From the NCBI RefSeq assembly GCF_012934885.1, contig NZ_CP051480.1, forward strand, positions 248,001-312,000: a DNA stretch of 64,000 nucleotides. Reading direction: 5' to 3'. Positions 20,736-32,173 of the stretch are shown here, one piece after another. Each line of letters starts with the position of its first letter. Positions within the stretch are counted from its first letter, which is position 1. Both the position numbers and the translations under genes were made by a program. Origin of the DNA: Mycoplasma phocoeninasale. Lineage in GTDB: Bacteria > Bacillota_I > Bacilli_A > Mycoplasmatales > Metamycoplasmataceae. The notes below the pieces were generated by a model. That model ran no database searches. It worked only from the letters and a program-made list of their open reading frames with translations, and had not been told where the DNA came from.

Positions 20736-22762
20736 TATAATTTTGGTTCAATTTTTGCTTTAAAGAATTTAGTTCTTTGGAAGTAGTGAACAAAGATGTG
20801 TTGTAGGATAGTTCAAATTCCACCGAAAATTCAGTAAATTTGAAGCCCGGCACTAAATAGCACACCAATTCCAATAAATATTAATGAGATAATATTAAAT
20901 TTACGTTTTTCTTTTTTCAGTGCTTCTCGTTGGTAGGCATCAGCCCGTAGTGATTTTTTCTTTTTAATGTTAAGAATCTTCGGCATATATTGCGCTAAAG
21001 CTTGGACGGCAAGTGAAATAATGATAATTGGTAAATAACTAAATTCCCGATTTGAGAATACCCGACTAATTGATGTTGCTGATAATTGAATTCCATAGAT
21101 CGTTGCTTGTTTAATTTCAGGCGATGTTGAAATAATTCTGAACACAACAATAAGAATCGGCAAGGTAATAAACATCGTGGCCATTTGACCCCATGGGGAG
21201 ATCTTCTCTTTTTTGTAAAGCTCACTAATTTCCAATTGTTTACGTTGGTTCATTTGCTTATCATTTTTATATTCAGCATATTTGGCTTCAATTTTAGCTT
21301 TCTTTTGGTTAAATTCTTCCATTTTGGCTTGACTGAATAGCGTTTTAAACGAGATTACAAATGTTAGGAATCTAACAATGATAACAATAATAATTAATGC
21401 TAAAATGACACTTCATCCAGTAGCTCCTAGGCTTGACATAATGGCATTCATTAAGGCATTAACTGGATATACAAAGATACCATAAAATGGACCTTGTTGT
21501 CAATATTCTTTATAAGTTGAAATTGGCTTTTGTGGAACTACTGCACCACTGTTATATAGTTGACTAATTCATCTTTGATCATCGTAATTACCTAATTCAG
21601 TAATATTATTTTTGGTAAAGACAGTTTCATTGTCAACTTTATAGGCACTGCTTGAGTATCTTAGTAATTCTAAGTACTGTCTAAATGGAATAATGGATAA
21701 ACTTGATATTCAGAATAGGTTCATTCCTTCTTCTTCACTCAAGGTATTTTTACCGATTTTGTTAGCAAAAGATTTAATGTATTGATTTCAGTGGCTAACA
21801 ATTTCCTCTCTGCTTGAGTTTTCAGATGTACCCAGAAGTTCTCTTAGAGTAACTTTTTTATTTATCTTTTGCGAATTATTATTTGGGTCAGCAATTGAAA
21901 CGTTGTGGTCTAGGTTTTTCTTATTTCAAATGAATAAGGTTTCCTCTAATAGAATTTGAAGTAAGTCTCTTAGTAAGATATCTTGAACAGATGAGCCACC
22001 TTCTATGGTTGAAAGTAATTTTCCATATGTAAATTTTTGAAGTGATTTATTATCCAAGGTAGAGCTTCCATTAGCGTCTCGAATTTGATCAAATTCCACA
22101 CTAGTTGGAATTACGATTTCACTGAAGTTAGAAACTGGATTGTATTTTTTTGTTGCCCCAAATCCACCAGGCTCTCCTAGGTTAATGTAGCTGTAGCGAT
22201 TATTTCTTTTATAAACAAAGTCAGAATTTTCGCTTATGGCTCCAGTGTCACCATTAATATTAGCTCAATTTTCTTCAAGCGATATATTTGAAGTATAGCG
22301 ATCGTTTTCCTTAAGTTTTCTTAAAGTTTGAAGTTGTAGAGCAAATGAATTACCTCCATATACTCCAAAACCATCAGGATCACCAGTATTTTTATCTTGT
22401 TCTCTAATTTCTTCCAAGGCCTTAGGATCTTTTAAACTTAAATAGTTATTGGCAATAATATTACGCTCATTAACTTTATTTGGTAAGAAAAATGAATTGG
22501 TTGCTTCATTGTATCTAAAGGTAATGATGTTTGGTGATATTTTTTCTTTTGAAACATATAATTCTTGTCCAGAGCCAACTTTAGAACTAGATTTAACTGC
22601 TAGTGACTGCACGCAACCTACTAAACCAACGGTAATGAAAATAATGATAATAACAATTTTAAGTCATTTTCAAACTTTAGTTCAAACTTGCTTTGGAGCT
22701 TTTTCTTTTGGGCCATTACTGCGAAAATCTTGGTAATGCTTACTGAAATCTTTATCTGCCAT
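20735..22762 (-). CDS. yidC: Membrane protein insertase YidC/Oxa1
   Basis: This 675-residue protein is read through many TGA codons. It has a first membrane segment (about 34-50, IVIIIIFITVGLVGC, ending in a lipobox-like GC), then an extracellular region of about 370 residues. The Oxa1-type core follows: FYGIFVYPVNALMNAI, WSVILALIIIVIIVRFL, a cytoplasmic charged hairpin (EEFNQKKAKIEAKY), PWGQMATMFITLPILIVVF and LPIIIISLAVQALAQY. It inserts and folds membrane proteins with or without SecYEG. The large first extracellular domain is unusual for a Gram-positive relative. The start overlaps the end of rnpA, with AAGGA. Confidence 0.94.
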
Positions 22763-23078
22763 TAATTATCCTTTCGTATAAATCATATATCTCATTAATT
22801 TTTTGGTTTCATTCTAAATTAAAAAATGTTTTTCTAGCAATAATTACTGTTTCATAATTAATTTTACTAATATCCATTTGTCTTAGTATTGATCGAATTT
22901 GGTTTTTGAAATGATTTCTTTTAACAGCATTCGCAAATTGTTTTGGAATGGAAATCCCAACTTTGAAAAAATCTGCTTTGTTAAAATAAATAATTAAATT
23001 TTTAGAAATGACCTGATGTCGTTTATTAAGAATTTTCTGAAATTCTCAATTCTTTTTAACAATATTTTTTTTATTCAT
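22752..23078 (-). CDS. rnpA: Ribonuclease P protein component
   Basis: This 108-residue basic protein helps RNase P RNA mature the 5' ends of tRNAs. The family signature is AVKRNHFKNQIRSILR (usual form AVKRNRIKRxxR). N-terminal WEFQKILNKRHQVISKNLIIYF and VGISIPKQFANA also match. It is read through two TGA codons and needs code 4 to be seen. Its stop lies 11 bases inside yidC and it follows rpmH by 28 bases, the classical rpmH-rnpA-yidC order. No ribosome binding site is obvious. Confidence 0.94.
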
Positions 23079-23106
23079 GCGATGTTAAAATAAAAAAGAT
23101 ATCAAA

Positions 23107-23253
23107 CTATTTCTCGTCTGATACTGTTAGTTTATGTCTACCTTTTGCTCTTCTAGCTGCTAAAACTTTTCTTCCGTTTTTAGTTTGCATTCTAGCCATA
23201 AAACCATGAACTTTAACGTGTTTACGTTTTTTAGGTTGATAGGTTCGTTTCAT
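23107..23253 (-). CDS. rpmH: 50S ribosomal protein L34
   Basis: This 48-residue basic protein starts [12 protein letters not shown] and contains [24 protein letters not shown], typical of L34 throughout. The ribosome binding site GAGGAG lies just upstream of the ATG at 23253. It is the first gene of the rpmH-rnpA-yidC operon, often found near the origin in bacteria. Confidence 0.97.
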   Translation of the reverse strand: MKRTYQPKKRKHVKVHGFMARMQTKNGRKVLAARRAKGRHKLTVSDEK

Positions 23254-23439
23254 AATCTCTCTCCTCACAAGTTTTTTAAATACTAAAACTTAACTTATTT
23301 TATCAAATTAAAGAAAAAAATAATTAAATATATCAAAGTTAAAAAATGCTGCTAAGAAAAATAATTATTTATTATCAATAAAATTACAAATTACTTAATG
23401 TCATTAAATTATAATATATTAAGTATAAAGGACTTAAAC

Positions 23440-24939
23440 ATGAAGAAAAAAATAATTTTAACAATCATTGATGGTCTTGGCATTCGCAAAGAAATTCAAG
23501 GTAATGCTTATGCTCAAGCTCATCACCCTACCTTCGATAATTTATTCAAAAATTATCCTAACTCAATAATTGCGGCCTCAGGTGAAGCAGTAGGACTTCC
23601 TGAAAATCAGATTGGTAATAGTGAAGTTGGGCATCTAAATATTGGTGCAGGAAGAGTAGTGTATACTGGGCTTTCTTTAATAAATGAAGCAATTAGAAAC
23701 CACAGTTTTTATGAAAATGAAGTACTAAATCTAGTTATTGATGAAACAAAAAGAGATGATAAAACTTTACACATTATGGGACTTCTAAGCAATGGCGGTG
23801 TTCATTCACTAGATCTTCATTTATTTGAAATTCTAAAGCTAGCACACCAAAAACATTTAAAAAAGGTTAGTGTTCACATCTTTGGTGACGGTCGGGATGT
23901 TAAGCCGAAATCAATTCAAGGTTCACTTGATAAATTGAGTGAACTGGTGAATGAATATGGCTATAAAATTTCATCAATCTCAGGCCGATTCTATGCAATG
24001 GATCGAGACAAAATCTTTGAACGAAACTTACTATCGTATGAAACAATTTTAGGAATTTCAAAAAACAAATTTGACAATATAAATGAATATGTTCAATCAC
24101 AATATTCACAAGATATTTTAGATGAGTTTTTTATTCCTGCTCAAAGTCGCGGTGGCTGATTTTTAGAAGATGGAGATTCAGTAATTTTCTTTAATTTTAG
24201 ACCAGATCGAGCAAGACAATTAAGTCATTTAATTATCGGCTCAAAATTATATGATTACAAGCCAACAATATCAAAGAAAATAAAAAACTTTGTCTCACTA
24301 ATGAAATATGAAGGGATTGATTCAAAAATTGCTTTTGAGGAAATGAAAGTAGTAAAACCGCTGGGAGAGATTCTAGAAACAAACAAAATAACACAACTAA
24401 GATTAGCAGAAACGCAAAAATATGCTCATGTAACCTTCTTTTTTGACGGTGGTGTTGATAAGGTCTATAAAAATGAAAATCGAATATTAGTTAATAGTAT
24501 TAAAGCCGAATCATTTGCTGACTATCCACACATGTCAGCTAAAGAGATTACTGATGAGCTAATTAACAGTATTGATAAAAATGATTTTGTTATTATGAAT
24601 TATGCCAATCCAGATATGGTTGGACACACAGGTAATCTAAAAGCAACAATTGAAGCAGTAGAATTTCTAGATAAGCAATTTGCAAGAATCTTGGATCTCG
24701 TTCAGAAACGAGATGAAATTACCTGATTTATTACCGCCGATCATGGTAATGCTGAAATAACTGAAGACAATTCAGGAAAACCAGCAACAAAACACACAAC
24801 TAGTCCAGTAATGTTAATCTCAACTGATAAAAATATCAAATTAAACGATGGAAAATTAGCGGACATTGCACCAACAATTTTAGAATACATTGGAATAGAA
24901 AAACCTGAAGAAATGACAGGTAAATCACTTTTAAAGTAG
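23440..24939 (+). CDS. gpmI: 2,3-bisphosphoglycerate-independent phosphoglycerate mutase
   Basis: This 499-residue glycolytic enzyme interconverts 3- and 2-phosphoglycerate using two metal ions. The motifs are IDGLGIRK with metal Asp11, GNSEVGHLNIGAGR with the phosphoserine Ser61, FGDGRDVKP, GRFYAMDRD and TADHGNAE near the C-terminus. It is read through several TGA codons. The start at 23440 is set by AAAGGA six bases upstream, not by the upstream in-frame ATG. A TATAAT at 23410-23415 is a likely -10 box with no clear -35. Confidence 0.97.
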
Positions 24940-25037
24940 TTTTTTAAGTGCAAGCAAATTTTAAAATTACCCTAAAAAATTTATTTATTATTCAAAAATA
25001 TGTTAAAAAAACAAAAGACTATATAAAATAATATATT

Positions 25038-25802
25038 ATGAATCCAAACTATGTATATATTGACTTTGAAGCAATAACTAACCCATTTGCCCGACTAATA
25101 AACATTCCTAGTGGAACACCTTATGCTTATACTCTAGGTTTGCTAGATGATAAAAATACCTTTAAGGTAAAGACTTTTATTATGGATTTTAAAAAACATG
25201 CAACTATTAATTCAATGTGAGCAATTATTAGAAAAAGAATTTTACAAGACATTAATAATATTAACCAAAAGCTAAGCATTAAGAATGTGATCTTCATTGG
25301 ACACAACCCAGTTTTAGAGAACAAATGCATCAAGAAATTATTTCCTGAAAACAAAGTTGAGCCATTGATTCAAAAAACAACAGTATCACTGTCAAAATTA
25401 ACTGCCAAATTCTTTAATAAAAATTATTTTTCAAAAACAAAAAATGTAATTGAAAGTACTAATGATAATTACCTAAAAAATGCACTAATTGATAAAGATG
25501 GGGCGATTGCTTCTTTCCTGGGCTACTGACTTTATGTAAATTCACTAAAAAATTTACGAGCTAATGATAAAAAGAAAAAATTTCTAATCGAATTAAATGA
25601 AAAAAATATTTTAAAAGAACTACACAAATATTCATATGATGATGTAGTAAAAATGCTATACGTAGCATCACATCCAAATGACATTGAAAAATGAATTAAG
25701 GAACTTTCGAATAAACGCGAATTACTTAAACAAATTAATAATTTAAATTTAGATGAAAAACTAACAGTAAAAGATATAAAAGAAAAAATATGAAACTTAT
25801 AA
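25038..25802 (+). CDS. DUF2779-like / DEDD exonuclease-fold protein
   Basis: This 254-residue protein is read through three TGA codons. The start VYIDFEAITNPF..IPSGTPYAYTLG resembles the DFEx...P...G.PY segment of DUF2779 and DEDD-type exonuclease domains. GHNPVLEN is a candidate for the second motif, and YSYDDVVKMLYVA for the third (YxxxDxxxM). It is much shorter than full DUF2779 proteins, so it may be only the nuclease-like domain. The function is inferred from motifs only. There is no ribosome binding site; TAAAAT (25024-25029) lies eight bases before the ATG, suggesting a leaderless mRNA. The MATE gene follows after ten bases. Confidence 0.6.
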
Positions 25803-25812
25803 TGAGGTAAAC

Positions 25813-27471
25813 ATGAATTCACTAAAAATTCAAAAAAACATTATAAGGCGTATTTTTCCGCAAAGTAGAGCAGATTGAAAATTATACTTTGCCAAAACAA
25901 TACCAATTGTTGTTGGAGAGATTTTATTCTGTTTGAATGGATTTTTAGATAACTTCATGGTTACTAGCATTACAGGCGGAATCGACGCCTTGACCTACGC
26001 AAATACCTACACCGGTATTTTATATACAATATTCTTTGCTATTCAAGGAATTGCGGCAATGTTTGTTGGACAGTATTATGGAAAAAAAGACTACGATAAA
26101 GTAAAACAAATTATGAACCTAAGAATTTGGATGCACTTAGTAGTCGCCTTAGCTTTTTCTATCCCTTCATGAGCTGCCGGTAGGCAGATGATTCAGATCA
26201 TTGGCAATCAAAACATAAATCAAGAAACACTACAACAAGGCACTAGCTATTTATGATTAATTACAATTTCTTGAATCATTACTGCCTTTAACTTTAACAC
26301 TAATATGCTTTTAAATGAAACTGGTCATTCAAGATTTGCAATGATTTCAGCTACTTTGACATTGCTTGTTAATGCATCAATTAATGCGATCTTTATTCTT
26401 GGACTAAAAAGACCAGCCTACTATGCTGCTGTTGGTTCAATTGTTGGAGCAGTAGTTTGCTTAATGAGTGATGAGTTGCTAACTTATTTCAAAAACAGAA
26501 AAATTTTTATTAATTTATTCAAACTATTTCACATCTCTAAAGTTGTGGCAAGACAAATACTAAGAAGAAGTCTAGCCATGCTAATTACAATTGCTGCTAT
26601 GATTACCATTCCACTAAGAACAGTAATTTGAAGCAAAAGCTTTCCTGATGATATTGTCAATGGTTCAGGAATCGGACAGAGATGAATGCAAATCAATGGT
26701 GTTACAATTTTAGGATTAGTTGATAGCCTTTCAACTGTTGCCTCTGCTATTACCAGTGTCTGCTCAAGCAATGTCTCTTACTTTGTCGCTAGTAATTTAG
26801 GGGATGATAAATTTGAGGAGGCGGAAAAGCACTCACATGCTCTAAAGGGATTTCATGCAATCTCTGGATTTATTATGTCAACAATAATGTTGTGCATTGT
26901 TTTGGCAATTGCTTTCTCTTCGGCAACATCAAAAGGAACAGTTGACGGAGTTTATAATGTGTTTTACAACAAAGAAAACAAAGATTATATTCTCAGTGTA
27001 TTCAACGAAAGCCCAACTCAAAATCAGGCCTTAATTCAGTATATTAATGCTAATGGTATTCCTAGTCCAAAACAATTTGTGGAATATGATTCATGAGTTC
27101 AAAATGCAACTGAAATGACAAAAGCCGTCTTTAGAAAAACATTTCTGCTATGTTGTTTTACCTTTTTAGCCTTTAACCCGATCTGATGCTGATTTTATAC
27201 ATCAGCCGCTCTTCCAAGGGCTGGTGGAAGAAATAACATTGCTTCCTTTACCATGTTAGGGGCACAATGACTTTCATTTGTTTGACTAATTATCATTGGT
27301 TTTGCAATTGTTATTCCGCTACGCAATACTTCAAATTCACTTTCTCTAGAATTAGCATACTTTATATTCTATTCAATTGACATTGGTCGTTTAGCCATTT
27401 TTGAGATAGTTGCCTGAAAAACTAACTGAAAAAGAAATATTACCAATGAAACTGAAGTGTTAACTAAATAA
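25813..27471 (+). CDS. MATE family efflux transporter
   Basis: This 552-residue protein is read through many TGA codons. It has about twelve membrane segments. The first MATE half begins TIPIVVGEILFCLNGFLDNFMV and has YANTYTGILYTIFFAIQGIAAMFVGQYYGKKD (family pattern with a mobile QYxGxxD loop). The second half begins RRSLAMLITIAAMITIPLR. The family exports drugs or lipids using Na+ or H+ gradients; here the substrate is unknown. Between two helices in the second half there is a polar insertion of about 75 residues (26930-27150), presumably extracellular. The ribosome binding site is GAGG nine bases upstream. Confidence 0.9.
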
Positions 27472-27472
27472 G

Positions 27473-27505
27473 AAAAAATCATCGCCACACTGCGATGATT
27501 TTTTT
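27473..27505. terminator. Bidirectional terminator between MATE gene and rlmH
   Basis: AATCATCGC/GCGATGATT form a 9-bp stem with a 6-base loop, extended by A4/T4 pairs and flanked by A- and T-runs. It serves both converging genes. Confidence 0.88.
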
Positions 27506-27935
27506 ATTTGTGATATTTAATGTTTTTTTGAATGGCAAATCCGCGATAGATCTGCTCCACTAACATTACGCGAAATAGTTGATGAGGAAAAGTCATCTCT
27601 GAAAAACAAATTCTGTTTTTGAAAAACTCTTCAATTACTCCGTTGCTTCCACCAATGATAAATGTCAAATTATCTTCAATTAAAATTGAAGAAAACTGCT
27701 CACTACTCATAGTTTTTCCATGCAGTGATAGATAGATTACTTTCGAGTTTTTAGGAATTTTTTCTAATATTAACTTAGTTTCTTTTTCAATTTTCAAATT
27801 AATGTTATCATTAACAACTTCTCTAATCTCAATTAAATTAATTTGACAAAAAAAAGAAATCTTTTTGACATATAAATCATAGAGTGCTTGATATTCTTTA
27901 GTTAGCGAACCAACAGCAATAATATTAATTTTCAT
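27504..27935 (-). CDS. rlmH: 23S rRNA (pseudouridine1915-N3)-methyltransferase RlmH
   Basis: This 143-residue SPOUT-class enzyme methylates pseudouridine 1915 in helix 69 of 23S rRNA on the 70S ribosome. The start MKINIIAVGSL, the SAM knot FIIGGSNG and the C-terminal FPHQLFRVMLVEQIYRG are family hallmarks, and the length is close to the usual 155. Its start overlaps the mnmG end by 11 bases, so it is the last gene of the nusA-infB-mnmG run. Confidence 0.95.
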   Translation of the reverse strand: MKINIIAVGSLTKEYQALYDLYVKKISFFCQINLIEIREVVNDNINLKIEKETKLILEKIPKNSKVIYLSLHGKTMSSEQFSSILIEDNLTFIIGGSNGVIEEFFKNRICFSEMTFPHQLFRVMLVEQIYRGFAIQKNIKYHK

Positions 27936-29760
27936 TTACTATTCGACGATTGTTAATGTGAAAAATTAACATTTGAATATCAGCAGGGTTAATACCACTA
28001 ATTCTTGAAGCTTGACCAATGGTAGTTGGTTTAATTGTTGTTAGCTTTTGTTTTGCTTCGGTTGCTAAATTTTCAACAAGGTAGTAATCAAGGTTTTCAG
28101 GAATTTTTAGTGATTCCAATCTTAACATTTTTTCAGCTGCTGTTTCTTGTTTTTTTAGATAACCAAAAAGTCGAACTTGAATGGTTAACTCTTCAAGATA
28201 AGGAAAATTTTTACCAACAATATCAGTTGGATCAACACCAGGATTTGATAGTAATTTTAAATAAGAAATTCCGTTGCTAATTTGGTATTTCTCAGCTAAA
28301 AATCCTTTTGAAGATACATATTTATTTTTAAGTTCCTCAATTGTTTTTTGAATAAAGGCATATTTTTCTTTAATAGCATCATATTCTTCTTTCGAAATCA
28401 TCTTGTTTTGATAAGCATACTCGCTTAATCTTTCATCAACATTGTCATTTCTTAGCAGTAAACGATATTCAGCACGGCTTGTTAGCATACGATATGGTTC
28501 GCTTGTTCCCTTAGTAACAATGTCATCAATTAACACGCCTATATATCCATCACTTCGCTTGATTTCCATAACCGGCATTCCATCAAGTTTGTTAGCGGCG
28601 TTAATTCCCGCAATTAATCCCTGAGCTGCGGCTTCTTCATAGCCACTTGTGCCATTTGGTTGACCGGCAGAGTAGAAATTAGCAATAATTTTGGATTCTA
28701 AAGACTTATATAAATTAATTGGGTTAATAGCATCATATTCAATTGCATAACCATATTTTTGAACACGAGCATGCTCAAGACCAGGGATTGAAGCAATCAT
28801 TTCATCTTGAACATCTTCTGGCATTGATGTTGAAAGACCATTGATGTACATAATATCACCGCGTGAAGTTTCGGGTTCAAAAAAGATGTGATGAGTTTCT
28901 TTATCGGTGAAGCGAACAATTTTATCCTCAACACTTGGACAGTAACGAGGTCCAACGCCTTGAATGATTCCCGAATAAAGTGAACTTTTATCTAAATTTC
29001 TTAAAATTATTTCCTTTGTTTTGGCAGTGGTATGAGTTAAATAGCAACAAGTTTGTTCATCTAATTTAATTTGACTTTTTTTCGAAAATGAAAGCTCATT
29101 TTTATCCAAAATTTCTTTTTCAACTTTTGAAAAATCAATACTATCAGTATAAATTCGGCAAGGAGTTCCAGTCTTTAGTCTTAATAGTTCAAAACCATAT
29201 TTTTCCAAGCTTTTTGATAAAGTAGCGTTAGTTTTTTCACCATCAGGGCCATCATATTTTATACTATTGCCACGCAAAATACGTGAGTTCATATAGACGC
29301 CAGTTGTCATAATTACTACTTTTGAGAAAATATCACCATGAGCTACACTTTTAACGCCTTGACACACGCCATTTTCAACAATGATGTCATAAACTTCATC
29401 CTCTAGTAGTGTGATGTTTGAATTTTTTAAAATATCTTCATAAATTATTTCGCTGTATTTTTCTTTATCAATTTGCGCTCGCAATGACCAAACCGCTGGA
29501 CCTTTCGAAGTGTTTAGCATTTTAATTTGGATCATTGACTTATCAGCAAAATATGCTTGAACGCCGCCTAGGGCATCAATTTCTCTAGTAATGATTCCTT
29601 TAGCAGATCCACCAATTGAAGGATTACATGGAAGCATCGCAATTTTTTTGGTGTTTAAAGTAACAAGGGCAACACTAAAATTTCGCTTTGCTATGGCATA
29701 GGCGGCTTCAATTCCAGCATGACCTCCACCAATAACAATTGCATCAAATTTATTATTCAT
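27925..29760 (-). CDS. mnmG: tRNA uridine-5-carboxymethylaminomethyl modification enzyme MnmG
   Basis: This 611-residue FAD protein works with MnmE to modify the wobble uridine of several tRNAs. The FAD motif VIGGGHAGIEAA is at residues 10-21, followed by LPCNPSIGG and SKGPAVWSLRAQ. RSDGYIGVLIDDIVTKGTSEPYRMLTSRAEYRL and a C-terminal helical domain ending in GISGINPADIQMLIFHI-type sequence complete the family. The full frame has no TGA. It follows rbfA by 18 bases with an AAGGAA site. Confidence 0.97.
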   Translation of the reverse strand: MNNKFDAIVIGGGHAGIEAAYAIAKRNFSVALVTLNTKKIAMLPCNPSIGGSAKGIITREIDALGGVQAYFADKSMIQIKMLNTSKGPAVWSLRAQIDKEKYSEIIYEDILKNSNITLLEDEVYDIIVENGVCQGVKSVAHGDIFSKVVIMTTGVYMNSRILRGNSIKYDGPDGEKTNATLSKSLEKYGFELLRLKTGTPCRIYTDSIDFSKVEKEILDKNELSFSKKSQIKLDEQTCCYLTHTTAKTKEIILRNLDKSSLYSGIIQGVGPRYCPSVEDKIVRFTDKETHHIFFEPETSRGDIMYINGLSTSMPEDVQDEMIASIPGLEHARVQKYGYAIEYDAINPINLYKSLESKIIANFYSAGQPNGTSGYEEAAAQGLIAGINAANKLDGMPVMEIKRSDGYIGVLIDDIVTKGTSEPYRMLTSRAEYRLLLRNDNVDERLSEYAYQNKMISKEEYDAIKEKYAFIQKTIEELKNKYVSSKGFLAEKYQISNGISYLKLLSNPGVDPTDIVGKNFPYLEELTIQVRLFGYLKKQETAAEKMLRLESLKIPENLDYYLVENLATEAKQKLTTIKPTTIGQASRISGINPADIQMLIFHINNRRIVNEN

Positions 29761-29778
29761 TATTTTAACGATTCCTTA

Positions 29779-30108
29779 TTATTTTTTAATTTCTTCAAGA
29801 ATTTGTTCAATTTTTTGTGCTTTGGTTTCAACATCATCAATTAAGAAAACAATTTCAGGTAATTTTTTATATTTTCAGCTTTTAGCAACAACCGAACGAA
29901 TAAATGGTGTCATTGCCACTAATTTCTCTAGATATCTACTTTGGTTTTTAAATAAAGTTACATATATTTTGGCATGTGAGCCATCATTAGATAAAATTAC
30001 ATCATTGATTGCAACATTGGTTACATCAAAATCTTTTAGTTCATAAAAACTATTACCAACTAATTCTAATAATAATTGGGTTTTTCTTTCGTGATTAATC
30101 TTGTTCAT
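29779..30108 (-). CDS. rbfA: Ribosome-binding factor A
   Basis: This 109-residue KH-fold protein assists 16S rRNA maturation and 30S assembly. The pattern VTNVAINDVILSNDGSHAKIYVTLF and FIRSVVAKSWKYKKLPEIVFLIDD matches RbfA, with the L..P.L.F..D segment at the end. It is read through one TGA. The ATG shares one base with the infB stop, so translation is coupled. infB-rbfA linkage is standard. Confidence 0.93.
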
Positions 30109-31910
30109 TATACTAATACATCCTCGTAAAATTTTAATTCGTCATCTAATTCTATTTTATCAAATTCTTTGATATGAGTACCAAAATCAAAGCCTTTTTC
30201 CACTACTTTTACATCATTTTTTTCTCTTTTTAGGGAATCAATTTGTCCTTTAAAAATAACCTTATTTCGTCTTATTACTTCAACTTTTGAGAACTCTTTT
30301 ACTTGTCCTGATGTTACCATACATCCTGCGATCGTTCCAACTTTTGAATAGAAGAACAATTTTATTACTTGGGCGGTACCAATTAATTTCTCTTCATAAA
30401 CTGGTTCTTTTAATGTGGTAATTAGTGATTCTAATTCTTCAACAATTTTATAAATAATGTTGTGTTGAACTAATTTTATACCTTTTGAGCTTGCTAGTTT
30501 TTTCATTTCTGTACTAATGTTATTGTTAAAGACATAAATTCTTGAAAGTGAGGTTTCTGCTAAAAGAATATCCGATTTAGTTAATTCTCCTGCCCTTGCG
30601 CTTATAACATTAACTGCTACCTCATCATTTTTAATTTTTTGAATGGTTTGTTTAATGGCTTCTGCTGTTCCTTGAACATCAGTTTTGATAATAACATTGA
30701 CAGTCTTCATTCCATCATGAAATGAAAAAGTATTTTTTTCGTTTAGTTCTTTTTGCTTATCTAAAAAGCCACGTTGATCAGCTAATTTTTTAGCAAATTT
30801 TTCATCGCTTAAAGCAACAAAACGGTCGCCTGATTGTGGGTTTTTATTAAGACCACTAATCACGCAAGGAGTACCTGGAATGGCTTTAGCAATTGGCTTA
30901 CCATCCATTCCAACTAGGCTACGGATCTTTCCATATTGACTTCCTGCTACAATAAAATCTCTCGGTAGAAGTGTTCCGTTTTGGACAATTACTGTTGAAA
31001 CTACACCGCGCCCTTTATCAATTTTTGACTCAATAATTGTTCCAATTGGATCACGATTTAGATTTGCTTTTAAATCAAGCATATCAGACTGTAGAAAAAT
31101 AGCTTCAAGCAAATGATCGATATTATCATTGGTGAAGGCGGAACCATAAATGAATTGATACTGTCCACCTCACTCTTCACATAAAATGTCATGTTCACTT
31201 AGTTGACTCTTAATTTTTTCTGGATCAGCTGTTGGTTTATCCATTTTATTAACAAAGATGATAATTGGAACTTTAGCTGCTTTGGCATGCTCGATTGCCT
31301 CAATGGTTTGTGGTTTAATTCCATCATCAGCTGCAACAACAATAACAACAATGTCAGTTACCTTTGCTCCACGTGAACGCATTTCAGTAAATGCTTCATG
31401 ACCTGGTGTATCTAAAAAGGTAATTTTGCGTTTGTTATATTCAACTTGGTAAGCACTAGTGTGTTGAGTGATACCACCAAATTCAGTATCTAAAACATTG
31501 CTTTTGCGAATACTATCAATTAAAGTAGTTTTACCATGGTCAACGTGTCCCATAATGGTCACAATTGGCGCACGATTAACTAAATCATTAGGATCATCAA
31601 TGACAACATCTAATTTGTCAAAAATATTTTGGGCATCGACATTTTCTTCTTTTTTAAAGTCATAGTTGTAATTTAAACAAAGTTCGGCGATTTCCTCTTC
31701 GTTTAAGGTACTATTGATTGTTTTAATAATACCGTTTTTAAAATAATAAATTAAAATTTCATTTACAGATTTTCCAATTTTATTGGCAAATTCTGAAACC
31801 GTTAATGGTCCAGTAAATTTGAATATCCCGTCTTGTAGTTTCGTCTCCGTACTACTTAAATGTTCTTTTAATGAATCTACATTTGATTTTCTTTTACTAT
31901 TTTTATTCAT
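30108..31910 (-). CDS. infB: Translation initiation factor IF-2
   Basis: This 600-residue GTPase brings initiator tRNA to the 30S subunit. The N-terminal region is short (about 118 residues), without the long linker of E. coli IF-2. The G domain has [18 protein letters not shown] and NKMDK. Domains II-IV follow, with [13 protein letters not shown] and a C-terminal beta barrel. It is read through one TGA. It overlaps the ylxR end by four bases and rbfA by one. Confidence 0.97.
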
Positions 31911-32173
31911 TCATTCACCTCTCCCTCTAAGTTATTATAAACTTCTATGTTAATGTTTTGTTTAAAAGCCTTATTCAAGAGCTTTTTTCGAAATAAAATG
32001 TTAATTTGATTTTCATCTAGCAAGCAATAAGCTCCGCGACCTGGGAGATTTTTGTGTTTGTCAAAACTAATGATGCCATCTTTGTTTTTGACAAATTTAA
32101 TTAACAAATTAATATCGTAGATTTTGGCATCTACTATTGATTTGCGACTATATTTTCTATCAGTTTTCATCAT
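31907..32173 (-). CDS. YlxR/RnpM family RNA-binding protein
   Basis: This 88-residue protein of the DUF448 family has the usual core: [23 protein letters not shown] and PGRGAYCLL. In B. subtilis YlxR sits in the same nusA-ylxR-infB order; it binds RNase P RNA in some species and acts as a modulator. The canonical RxCxxC-like start is reduced here ([12 protein letters not shown]). It overlaps nusA by 14 bases and infB by four. Confidence 0.9.
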   Translation of the reverse strand: MMKTDRKYSRKSIVDAKIYDINLLIKFVKNKDGIISFDKHKNLPGRGAYCLLDENQINILFRKKLLNKAFKQNINIEVYNNLEGEVNE

